Shown here piece by piece: positions 42,789 through 50,433 of a stretch of DNA of 64,000 nt. This DNA is from Cellulomonas sp. SG140 (lineage in GTDB: Bacteria; Actinomycetota; Actinomycetes; Actinomycetales; Cellulomonadaceae): positions 62,001-126,000 of the forward strand of contig NZ_JANZLA010000007.1 of assembly GCF_025770785.1 (NCBI RefSeq). Direction: 5' to 3'. The position numbers and the translations under genes are program-made. Within the stretch, counting starts at the first letter, position 1. Every line of letters starts with the position of its first letter. Under the pieces are notes generated by a model. That model was not told where the DNA came from. It saw only the letters and a program-made list of their open reading frames with translations, and did no database searches.

Positions 42789-44881
42789 CCTCGCAGACCG
42801 GCAACCAGCTCGGTGACCTGGACGAGTACGTGGCGCTGCCCAGGCTGTCCGGCCTGCGCCTCTCGCCGGACGGCACGCGCCTGGTCACGGCCGTCGCCAC
42901 CCTGGACACCAAGGGCACCCGGTACGTCACCGCCCTGTGGGAGGTCGACCCGACCGGCGCCCGCCCGGCCCGGCGCCTGACCCGCAGCGGTCGCGGCGAG
43001 TCCAGTGCGGCGTTCACCCCGGAGGGCGACCTGCTGTTCACCTCCGCACGGCCGGACCCGGACGCCGAGCCCGGCAAGGACGGGTCCGACGACGACGTCG
43101 CGGCGCTGTGGCTGCTGCCGCGCGACGGTGCCGAGGCCCGCGTGGTGGCCCACCGGCACTCCGGCCTGGGCGACGTGCACGTCGCGGCCGACGCCGGGGT
43201 GCTGCTGGTCGCGTCCGACGTGCTGCCGACGGCACAGGACGCCGCCGACGACGAGAAGCTGCGCACCGAGCGCAAGGACGCCAAGGTCGGCGCGATCCTG
43301 CACGACTCGTACCCGGTCCGGTACTGGGACCACGACCTCGGCCCGCAGTCGCCGCACTGGTTCGTCGGACGCATCACGCCGGGGCTGGTCGCGCCCGCCG
43401 CCGGCGTCGCCGAGCCGCGCGTGGAGCTGACGGACGTCACGCCGGGTGCCCGGGCGGCGCTCGTCGAGCAGCACGGGGACGTCACGCCGGACGGCGGCAC
43501 GGTGGTCACCACCTGGGCGGTGCCGGGACGCGCGGCGGAGGTCCGGACGCAGCTGGTGGCGATCGACGTCGCCTCCGGTGAGCGCCGGGTGCTGGTGGCC
43601 GACGAGGGCTTCGACGTGCTCGACCCCATGGTGTCGCCCGACGGCGGGTGGGTGGCCTTCACCCGCGAGACGATCTCGACGCCGCAGCGGGCGCCACGCG
43701 TGGACCTCGCCGTGGTGCCGGTGGCGGGTGGCCCGGTGCGGGCGCTCACCGACGGCTGGGACCGGTGGCCGTCGGGTGCGGTGTGGCTGCCGGGGTCGGA
43801 CGGGCTGCTGGTGGTGGCCGACGACGACGGTCGCGCGCCCGTGTTCCACGTCGACCTGGCGTCCGGCGCGGTGCGTCGCGTGACGTCGGACGACGCGGCC
43901 TTCAGCGACCTGCAGGTGGCGCCCGACGGTGCGACGGCCTACGCGCTGCGCTCGTCGTACACGGCCCCGCCGCACGCCGTCCGCATCGACCTGGCCGGGG
44001 CCGCCACCACCGGCGCCCCGGTCACGGCGGACCCGCTGCCCGGCCCGGCACCGCTGCCGGAGCTGCCCGGCCGCCTCGAGGAGGTCCGCGTCGCCGCCGC
44101 CGACGGCACGCCGCTGCGCGCCTGGCTGGCCCTGCCGCACACCGCGGGCCCCGACCGGCCGGCACCCCTGCTGCTGTGGATCCACGGCGGTCCGCTCGGG
44201 TCGTGGAACGCGTGGTCCTGGCGCTGGAACCCGTGGCTGCTGGTCGCACGCGGCTACGCGGTGGTGCTGCCCGACCCGGGGCTGTCCACCGGCTACGGGC
44301 AGGAGTTCGTGCAGCGTGGCTGGGGTGCCTGGGGTGCCGAGCCGTTCACCGACCTGATGACCGTCACCGACGCGGTGGTGGCGCGTCCCGATGTGGACGG
44401 CGACCGGACCGCCGCGATGGGTGGGTCGTTCGGCGGCTACATGGCCAACTGGGTGGCCGGGCACACCGACCGGTTCCGGGCGATCGTCAGCCACGCCGGG
44501 CTGTGGGCGCTCGACCAGTTCGGCCCCACCACCGACGCCGCGTACTACTGGCAGCGCGAGATGACCGCGCAGATGACGGCGGACAACTCGCCGCACGCGT
44601 CCGTCGGCGCGATCACCACGCCGATGCTGGTGATCCACGGCGACAAGGACTACCGCGTGCCGGTCGGCGAGGCGCTGCGCCTCTGGTACCAGCTGCTGTC
44701 GTCGTCGGCCCTCGCCACGGACGACGAGGGCCGCACGCCGCACCGGTTCCTCTACTTCCCGGACGAGAACCACTGGGTGCTGTCGCCGCGCAACGCGACG
44801 GTCTGGTACGGCACGGTGCTGGCGTTCCTCTCCGAGCACGTCCTCGGAGAGCCGGTCCCGTACCCCCGCCTGCTCGGCTGA
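42785..44881 (+). CDS. S9 family (prolyl oligopeptidase / acylaminoacyl-peptidase) serine peptidase
   Basis: 698 aa, a beta-propeller followed by an alpha/beta hydrolase domain. The nucleophile Ser is in AAMGGSFGGYMANW, the Asp in LVIHGDKDYRVPVGE, the His in FPDENHWVLSP, and WIHGGPLGSWNAWSWRWNPW supplies the oxyanion region. There is no signal peptide, so it is cytoplasmic. It starts with a 4-bp ATGA overlap on the CtaG gene and has a GGGGAG element upstream; the functional link to copper is not obvious. Confidence 0.94.
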   Translation: MTSQTGNQLGDLDEYVALPRLSGLRLSPDGTRLVTAVATLDTKGTRYVTALWEVDPTGARPARRLTRSGRGESSAAFTPEGDLLFTSARPDPDAEPGKDGSDDDVAALWLLPRDGAEARVVAHRHSGLGDVHVAADAGVLLVASDVLPTAQDAADDEKLRTERKDAKVGAILHDSYPVRYWDHDLGPQSPHWFVGRITPGLVAPAAGVAEPRVELTDVTPGARAALVEQHGDVTPDGGTVVTTWAVPGRAAEVRTQLVAIDVASGERRVLVADEGFDVLDPMVSPDGGWVAFTRETISTPQRAPRVDLAVVPVAGGPVRALTDGWDRWPSGAVWLPGSDGLLVVADDDGRAPVFHVDLASGAVRRVTSDDAAFSDLQVAPDGATAYALRSSYTAPPHAVRIDLAGAATTGAPVTADPLPGPAPLPELPGRLEEVRVAAADGTPLRAWLALPHTAGPDRPAPLLLWIHGGPLGSWNAWSWRWNPWLLVARGYAVVLPDPGLSTGYGQEFVQRGWGAWGAEPFTDLMTVTDAVVARPDVDGDRTAAMGGSFGGYMANWVAGHTDRFRAIVSHAGLWALDQFGPTTDAAYYWQREMTAQMTADNSPHASVGAITTPMLVIHGDKDYRVPVGEALRLWYQLLSSSALATDDEGRTPHRFLYFPDENHWVLSPRNATVWYGTVLAFLSEHVLGEPVPYPRLLG

Positions 44882-44991
44882 CCCTTCGGCGCCGGTGCCC
44901 GCCGCCCGCCCGCGCTCGGCGTGCGGGCCCTCCGACCTCGGGTGACACTGGCAACGCCCGGGCCAGACCCGGACGAGGAGAAGGAGCGCAC

Positions 44992-45216
44992 ATGTACATC
45001 GGAGGCGGCATCACGCTGCTGGTGATCGGCGCGATCCTGTCGTTCGGCGTCCGGGACAGCATCTCCGGCGTGAACCTCACGGTGATCGGCTACATCCTGA
45101 TGGCGGCCGGCGTCCTGGCGATCATCCTGTCGATCATCTTCAACGCCCAGCGCACCAACACCACGCACCGCGAGGTGATCGAGCGGCACGACGACCGTCC
45201 GCTGCCGCCCGTCTGA
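44992..45216 (+). CDS. DUF6458-type small membrane protein
   Basis: 74 aa. Two helices: GGGITLLVIGAILSFGV and LTVIGYILMAAGVLAIILSII, separated by RDSISGVNL, then a charged tail (TTHREVIERHDDRP). The MYIGGGI start and the internal pattern are those of a family widespread in actinobacteria with no known function. A GAGGAGAAGGAG Shine-Dalgarno stretch precedes the ATG. Confidence 0.88.
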   Translation: MYIGGGITLLVIGAILSFGVRDSISGVNLTVIGYILMAAGVLAIILSIIFNAQRTNTTHREVIERHDDRPLPPV

Positions 45217-45243
45217 CCAGGGCGCCCGGCCGGCCCGTCCGGC

Positions 45244-45295
45244 CAGCACGGCGCCGGCGGCCCGTCTGACAGCACGGCACCGGCGGCCCGTCGAT
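45244..45295. repeat. 26-bp tandem duplication after the DUF6458 gene
   Basis: CAGCACGGCGCCGGCGGCCC-GTCTGA at 45244-45269 is repeated at 45270-45295 with one change in the first 23 bases. The unit also resembles the end of the gene itself (GCCGCCCGTCTGAC at 45205-45218), suggesting that it arose by copying the 3' end. Confidence 0.75.
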
Positions 45296-45411
45296 ATGAC
45301 CTCGCTCGGGGCATTCGACGGTTCCGCCGGGCCGCCGGGGCGGGTGACATCGCCCGGACCTCACCCGGTGGCCCCTCGTGAGCGGTCTTCGGCACCCGCG
45401 ATCATGGACAC

Positions 45412-46833
45412 GTGGTCCACTGGCTCACCGCCGAGGACGCGCGCGAGCAGGGTTCGCCCGCCGCGCGTGCCGGCGGTGTGCCCGAGCTCGCCACGGCCGC
45501 GAAGCGGCTGGGCTACGCCGCGAGCCTGGAGGAGGTCGGCACCGTCGCGACGGTGTGCGCCAAGGAGGTCCTCGCCGCCCAGCACGCCGCGCTGCTCCGC
45601 ATCGAGCAGCGGACGTGCCGTGTGCTGGCCGTCGCGCCCGGTCCGCGCGACACCCGCGAGATCGACATGTCGCGCGCCGAGTTCCGGGCCGAGGACCGGC
45701 CGGCGCTGAACAGCCTGATCCGGGACCGTCTGCCGTGGGTGGCCAGCGCGTACGACGAGGACGGCACCCTGCTCCCGCCCGGCGATCCGCGCGCGGGGGA
45801 CGAGGTGGAGGTGGAGACGCTGATCGCGCTCGGCGCCGCCGCCGCGATGGCCGTGCCTGTCGAGGTGAACGGGACCGTGTGGGGCGAGGTGTACATCACC
45901 CGGAACGCCCCCGGTGAGCGCTTCGGGCCGACCGAGCTGGCGGCGGCGACCGTGCTGGCCGGCCTGGTCGGGGGTGCGGTCGCGCGGGTCGACCTCGAGG
46001 CGCAGGTGCGGCACCTGGTCGCCGACGACCCGCTGACGGGCCTGGTCAACCGGCGGATCGCCGACGCAGCCGCCGAGCACGCGCTGGCATCGGGCGGCGA
46101 GACGTGCATCGTCATGTGCGACGTGGACGGCCTCAAGCGCGTCAACGACGAGCTGGGCCACGACGCGGGTGACGATCTGCTCCGGGCGGTGGCCGACGTG
46201 CTGCGCCGCATCTCGGAAGCGTTGCCCGGTGCGACCGCCGCGCGGCTCGGTGGTGACGAGTTCTGCGTGATCACGTCCGGCCACCCGCTGGCGACGGTCC
46301 GCGAGGTGACCGCCCGCACGGTCGACACGTTCCCGCTGCCGCACGCCGCGTCCCTGTCGTTCGGCATCTCGTCCACCGCGATCGCGGGTGCGGTGCCGGC
46401 CAGCCAGCTGTTCCGCCGTGCCGACCAGGCGCAGTACCGCGCCAAGCGGGCGCACGCACGGTTGCGGGCGGCGGCCGGACCGGTGACCGCCGACCCCGCG
46501 GTGACGGCGGAGCGCCTGGTGGTCAGCGTGTCGGCGGCGCTGGTGGACGTGCGGGGCGGGCCGGTGGCCCGGCTGTGCGCGCTGGCGGCCGCGGCGGCGG
46601 ACACCCTCGGCGCCGGCGAGTGGGCCGTCCTGCGGCGGCGGGACGACGACGAGCAGGCCGACACGGTGGCCCGCGGTGGTGACGACGGCAGCAGGGGCGA
46701 GCACGTCCGTCTCGAGGCGGCGTACGGCACGTGGCTGATCGAGGTGTCCGCGTCGGCGACCGCCGCGGTCGCCGAGCCGGTGCCGACCACGCTGACGGCC
46801 CTGACGGCGCTCGCGGTGGTCGGCGCCGCCTGA
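45412..46833 (+). CDS. GAF-GGDEF diguanylate cyclase
   Basis: 473 aa. An N-terminal GAF-like sensor (residues 30-195), a GGDEF domain (DDPLTGLVNRR at 205-215; RLGGDEF at 278-284), and a C-terminal region (375-470) that resembles a second, degenerate GAF. The intact GGDEF implies synthesis of c-di-GMP from two GTP. The inhibitory RxxD site is missing: the four residues at that position read LPGA. It appears soluble. GTG at 45412 follows GATCAT by 6 nt. Convergent with the thioredoxin-NHL gene. Confidence 0.92.
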   Translation: MVHWLTAEDAREQGSPAARAGGVPELATAAKRLGYAASLEEVGTVATVCAKEVLAAQHAALLRIEQRTCRVLAVAPGPRDTREIDMSRAEFRAEDRPALNSLIRDRLPWVASAYDEDGTLLPPGDPRAGDEVEVETLIALGAAAAMAVPVEVNGTVWGEVYITRNAPGERFGPTELAAATVLAGLVGGAVARVDLEAQVRHLVADDPLTGLVNRRIADAAAEHALASGGETCIVMCDVDGLKRVNDELGHDAGDDLLRAVADVLRRISEALPGATAARLGGDEFCVITSGHPLATVREVTARTVDTFPLPHAASLSFGISSTAIAGAVPASQLFRRADQAQYRAKRAHARLRAAAGPVTADPAVTAERLVVSVSAALVDVRGGPVARLCALAAAAADTLGAGEWAVLRRRDDDEQADTVARGGDDGSRGEHVRLEAAYGTWLIEVSASATAAVAEPVPTTLTALTALAVVGAA

Positions 46834-46857
46834 CGGCCGTCCCCGGAGCGCCGGCCC

Positions 46858-48849
46858 TCAGCCCAGCAGCGGCAGCGTCAGCACGTCGGGCGCACCGGCC
46901 TCGAGCCGCACCGGCACGCCCCAGTCCTGGCTGGCCAGGTGGCACGCCGGGTACTCGATCGCCGGGTCGGCATCGCACGACGCGGCCTGCGCGGTCACGT
47001 GCAGCACACCCTCGCCGACGGCGGGGTCGAGGGTGAGCACCCTGGTCAGCGGCACGTCGTCGCCGGCGCCGTCGAACAGCAGCCCGGCGGGGGACGACGA
47101 CACGCGCAGCCGCGTCGACGGCCCGTACCGGTCGTCCTGCTTCTGGCCCGGCGCCGGGGTGAAGACGACGTCCAGCCGCACCTGTCCCGGCGCGAGGACG
47201 GTGACGGGCCGCTGGGTGCGGTGCGCACCGTCGTCGACCCGTCTGCCGACCCCCGCCGGCAGCGGCACGCGGACCAGCCGGTGGGCGGCGGACTCGACCA
47301 CCAGCACCTGCGGTGCCGAAGGGTCGTCGGTCAGCACGACGAGCCCGCTCGGCTCGGCCAGTCCCGTGGCGACGGTGCTGACCTCCTCGGTGACGGGGTC
47401 GTACCGGCGGACCGCGCCGTTGTAGGTGTCGGCGACCAGCACCGTGCCGTCCGGCAGCGCGGCGACGCCGAGCGGGTGCTGCAGTCGCGCCTGCGCGGCG
47501 GGGCCGTCCACGTGACCGAAGTCGAACAGCCCCTCGCCGACCAGCGTGCGGACCCTGCCGCCTCGATCCGACGAGCCGGTGGAGTCGTCGCCCGCCTCGG
47601 CGGCCGTCTGGTCGTCTGCGGTCTCGACCACGCGCAGCGCCGAGGTCTCGGAGTCCGCGACCCAGAGCCGTCCGCCCTCGTCCACTGCCAGGCCTGAGGG
47701 CTGGGCGAACCACGCCTCGCGCGCGGGCCCGTCCAGCAGCCCCTCGGTCATGGTGCCCGCGGCGTGCCGCACCGTCCCTGCGACCGGGTCGAACGCCCAG
47801 AGGGTGTGGTGCCCCGCCATCGCCACGGCGAACGCCTGCCACGGCTCGAACCAAACGACGTCCCACGGCGACGACAGCCGCACGCCCGTCGCCGGCCCGT
47901 CGTACCCGACACCCCGACGGTCCGCCGGGGTAACCGCGCTGGCCGCGGAGTCGCCCGCGCCGACCGCCGAGTCCACCACGTTGTCCGGGGCGCCGACCAG
48001 GAACTGCGTCCCGGTACCGGCCACCGTGGTCACGGTCCCGTCCGACAGTCGCACACCGCGCAGCACGTGGTTCGCGGTGTCGGCCACCAGCACGTCCCAG
48101 CCGACCGTCGCTCGCAGACCCTCCGGCAGCAGGGCCAGCCCGTTCGGCTCGGCGAACCGCGCCTCGTCGGGACCCCCGTCCACCAGTCCGCGCGTCCCCG
48201 CGCCGATCCGCCGCACCAGCGTCTCGCCGTCCGCCTCGAGCTCCGCGAGCCCGTGGTGCCCGGCGTCGGCCACCAGCAGGTGCCCGTCCGGGAGCACGAT
48301 CGCGCGCGCCGGGAACCGCAGCGTCCCGGGCTCCGGCTCGGGGATCACCACCGGCCCGTCGCCGCGGCGCAGCGTCCCCTTCGCCTCGTGCTCGGCCACC
48401 AGTTCGCCGACCAGCGCCTCGAGGTTGTGCGCGTGACCCTCGCCGGCCAGCTGCGCGACGACGTACCCCTCGGGGTCGATCACCACCAGCGTCGGCCAGG
48501 CGCGGGCCGTGTACGCCTGCCAGGTCACCAGCTGCGGGTCGTCCAGCACCGGGTGGTGCACCTCGTACCGCTGCACGGCGGCGGCGAGGGCGACCGGATC
48601 GGCCTCGTGCACGAACTTCGGCGAGTGCACCCCGACGACCACCAGCACGTCGGAGAACCGCGCCTCGAGGTCCCGCAGCTCGTCCAGGACGTGCAGGCAG
48701 TTGATGCAGCAGAACGTCCAGAAGTCGAGCACCACCACCTTCCCCCGCAGGTCCGCGAGGGTGACCGTCCGCCCACCCGTGTTCAACCACCCGCGCCCGA
48801 CGAGCTCGGACGCACGGACACGGGGCAGACGGGCGGTGCTGGTGCTCAC
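46858..48849 (-). CDS. Thioredoxin-like / NHL-repeat protein (NHLRC2-like)
   Basis: 663 aa. Thioredoxin fold at the N-terminus with active site WTFCCINC (CxxC), followed by NHL beta-propeller repeats (FAEPNGLALLPEG, VLVADTANHVLRGV, FAQPSGLAVDEGGRLWVADS, LQHPLGVAALPDGTVLVADTYNGAVRRYD) and a C-terminal beta domain, the order seen in human NHLRC2. Likely a cytoplasmic thiol-redox protein of unknown partner. I prefer GTG 48849 (VSTSTARLPRV) over a TTG at 48861. Confidence 0.92.
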   Translation of the reverse strand: MSTSTARLPRVRASELVGRGWLNTGGRTVTLADLRGKVVVLDFWTFCCINCLHVLDELRDLEARFSDVLVVVGVHSPKFVHEADPVALAAAVQRYEVHHPVLDDPQLVTWQAYTARAWPTLVVIDPEGYVVAQLAGEGHAHNLEALVGELVAEHEAKGTLRRGDGPVVIPEPEPGTLRFPARAIVLPDGHLLVADAGHHGLAELEADGETLVRRIGAGTRGLVDGGPDEARFAEPNGLALLPEGLRATVGWDVLVADTANHVLRGVRLSDGTVTTVAGTGTQFLVGAPDNVVDSAVGAGDSAASAVTPADRRGVGYDGPATGVRLSSPWDVVWFEPWQAFAVAMAGHHTLWAFDPVAGTVRHAAGTMTEGLLDGPAREAWFAQPSGLAVDEGGRLWVADSETSALRVVETADDQTAAEAGDDSTGSSDRGGRVRTLVGEGLFDFGHVDGPAAQARLQHPLGVAALPDGTVLVADTYNGAVRRYDPVTEEVSTVATGLAEPSGLVVLTDDPSAPQVLVVESAAHRLVRVPLPAGVGRRVDDGAHRTQRPVTVLAPGQVRLDVVFTPAPGQKQDDRYGPSTRLRVSSSPAGLLFDGAGDDVPLTRVLTLDPAVGEGVLHVTAQAASCDADPAIEYPACHLASQDWGVPVRLEAGAPDVLTLPLLG

Positions 48850-48994
48850 GGCACAAGTCAACAGGACGCCGCGACGTCCTCATCCCCCGCCCAAGAGCAC
48901 GGCCCGCGCCGCGGTCCGGGGGGCGGTCGACGTCAAGTACCGGGAGGACGAGGACAAGCCTCGGCACCCCTTCTCCGGTCAGCTCGTCGCGCGC

Positions 48995-49138
48995 ATGACG
49001 GACGGCCGCGCTGTCCGCTACAACGGGCGCGCAGCGGAGCACCTGCGGGCCCTCGCTGAGCAGATTATGGGCTCCCGTGTCCGCGCTGCCAGCGGTGGCC
49101 CGATCGCCTACCTGGAGCCCGTCCAGGCTGCCGACTGA
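48995..49138 (+). pseudogene. Possible gene remnant or tiny ORF
   Basis: From the ATG at 48995 the frame gives 47 aa (MTDGRAVRYNGRAAEHL, then RALAEQIMGSRV and a LEPVQAAD end). The coding-like frame and codon choice continue upstream to about 48900 (VDVKYREDEDKPRHPFSGQL) with no start codon before it meets the head of the thioredoxin-NHL gene. This suggests a 3' fragment of a gene whose 5' end was lost. No family recognised. Composition is a little lower in GC than the neighbours. Confidence 0.4.
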
Positions 49139-49173
49139 CACCCGGTGGCACGCCTACCCGGGTTAGCGGTTTG

Positions 49174-49233
49174 CCCTGGACAATTGTCCAGGGTCCCTAT
49201 GTCCCTGACGTCAGGGCCTGACAATAGGTTGTC
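49174..49233. promoter_or_regulatory. Three consecutive dyads (operator-like cluster)
   Basis: A 20-bp perfect palindrome CCCTGGACAATTGTCCAGGG (49174-49193), a 14-bp perfect palindrome CCCTGACGTCAGGG (49203-49216), and GACAA-TAGG-TTGTC (49220-49233). The first two share CCCTG/CAGGG ends, and the first and third share GACAA/TTGTC. It lies 60 bp upstream of the small membrane protein gene at 49293. Looks like repeated binding sites of one dimeric regulator; the regulator is unknown. Confidence 0.6.
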
Positions 49234-49292
49234 GACCAGCTCGGCCGTGCAAACCATGCCCAGATGCGCTCCGACGTCCTAGGCTGATCGCC

Positions 49293-49517
49293 ATGGGTCT
49301 GTCGCGGTGGAGCTGGCGTTTTCTGCCGGCGTGGACGTTCCTCCTAGGACTGCTGGTCGGAGGGTTGCCGGGTGGCCTACTGAGGCTTTCAAACCTCGGC
49401 GTCGTGCTGCTGTACGTCGCTCTGACCGCCGCTGTGTGGGTGCCACTCGAGCTGTATGCCCGCAAACGTGAGCGTGAGGAACAGCGCGTACAACCTGGCT
49501 CTCCGCACCCTCAGTAA
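49293..49517 (+). CDS. Tiny membrane protein, unknown
   Basis: 74 aa: MGLSRWSWRFLPAWTFLLGL, then LLVGGLPGGLLRLSNLGVVLLYVALTAAVWVPLELYA as two hydrophobic segments, and a charged tail KREREEQRVQ. ATG lies 7 nt after TAGGCT (49280-49285), leaderless. No family recognised. Its stop codon is inside the left arm of the 36-bp palindrome that follows. Confidence 0.65.
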   Translation: MGLSRWSWRFLPAWTFLLGLLVGGLPGGLLRLSNLGVVLLYVALTAAVWVPLELYARKREREEQRVQPGSPHPQ

Positions 49518-49547
49518 TTCGTGTGACGGGCGTCACACGAATTACTG
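49512..49547. terminator. 36-bp palindrome at the end of the small membrane gene
   Basis: Arms of 17 bp, CAGTAATTCGTGTGACG (49512-49528) and CGTCACACGAATTACTG (49531-49547), with only GG between them, so an RNA hairpin would use a GGGC loop. It overlaps the TAA stop of the upstream gene and lies about 80 bp before the exported-protein gene. It may be a terminator or an operator; it is AT-rich compared with other terminators here. Confidence 0.65.
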
Positions 49548-49625
49548 CCACCGCCCGGCCTGGCATTAGAGAAGTGTGTGCCCTGAACGATCCGCAGGGG
49601 GCGGGTCCGTGCATGGGGGGAATTC

Positions 49626-50165
49626 ATGGGAATCAAGGCACTTTCTCATGCTCTCGTCGCGACGCTCGTGAGCGCCGCACTGGTGGTCGCTGGGACTACG
49701 ACCGCCCAAGCCGCGCCGCCGCCGACACCTGGTGACGCTGTGGCCTCGTCAACAACCACCGCCGGCCTGATACCGGTCAAGGCCATCACCGACCAGGGGT
49801 ACTCCCTGGCGGAAGTCGAGGCGGCGATCGCCAACAGCCCCTACCTGAGCCTGGGGCAGGCCCCGGTGGTCACCGGTCACGGGGGCATCACCCCGCAGGG
49901 AGTCACCTTCGGCGCGTACATCTACGTCCGATGCTCCCAGCGGGTCGCCAAGGCGCTTCAGGTAGCCGACGTCGCGACCGTCATCGCCATCTTGGGCCTG
50001 GCGACCGGTGGCATCGGGCTCGTCATCGCCACGGCGGTCTTCACGTTCATGGGGTCGATTAACGACGACTACCTGAACCAGTGCGCGAACTGGGAGTTCC
50101 GCTTCACGTACCCGACGCCGTGGAGCGGCAGCCAGCTCGCGAGCGCGAGCTGCTACTACCCGTGA
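49626..50165 (+). CDS. Exported protein of unknown function with hydrophobic Gly-rich segment
   Basis: 179 aa. Signal peptide with cleavage near TAQA/APPP (residue 29). The mature part has a Thr/Pro linker, a FGAYIYVRCSQRV segment, a hydrophobic stretch at 116-142 (ATVIAILGLATGGIGLVIAT..) and an aromatic end (NWEFRFTYPTPW). Three cysteines at 103, 153 and 176. The mix of export signal, amphipathic/hydrophobic core and small size recalls pore-forming bacteriocins or surface proteins, but no family is recognised. Strong GGGGGGA Shine-Dalgarno 4 nt before the ATG. Codon use is less GC-biased than the neighbours. Confidence 0.75.
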   Translation: MGIKALSHALVATLVSAALVVAGTTTAQAAPPPTPGDAVASSTTTAGLIPVKAITDQGYSLAEVEAAIANSPYLSLGQAPVVTGHGGITPQGVTFGAYIYVRCSQRVAKALQVADVATVIAILGLATGGIGLVIATAVFTFMGSINDDYLNQCANWEFRFTYPTPWSGSQLASASCYYP

Positions 50166-50384
50166 TCGTCGGCAGCAACTGAGGAGCGGACGCCGGCGGC
50201 CACCCAGTGGCCCGCCGGCGTCCGTGCGTCTGCTCGACGCGAGTGTCGGCTGAGCACGATGACGCGCCGGTAATCGCTGGTACCGCGCAGGCCGGTGCGA
50301 CCGGCGCCAGTTCCCACCGCCCGGTGCCGGACGGCGTCTAGCGGGCACGAACGCCGGCAGCGGCCCGGCCCTGTGACGCGCGCC

Positions 50385-50401
50385 GTAGGTGTGCCTACAC
50401 T
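50385..50401 (+). promoter_or_regulatory. Promoter with small dyad before the GAF regulator
   Basis: GTAGG-TGTG-CCTAC (50385-50398) overlaps TACACT (50396-50401), a good -10, 33 bp before the GTG at 50434. The dyad suggests autoregulation. Confidence 0.45.
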
Positions 50402-50433
50402 CGCCCCGCCGACGACGAGGTCGAGGAGGCGGT

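Noticed and set aside
48850..50170. Accessory patch as an integrated element with attachment sites
   Set aside because: No tRNA, integrase or flanking direct repeats were found; kept only as a low-GC region with palindromes.
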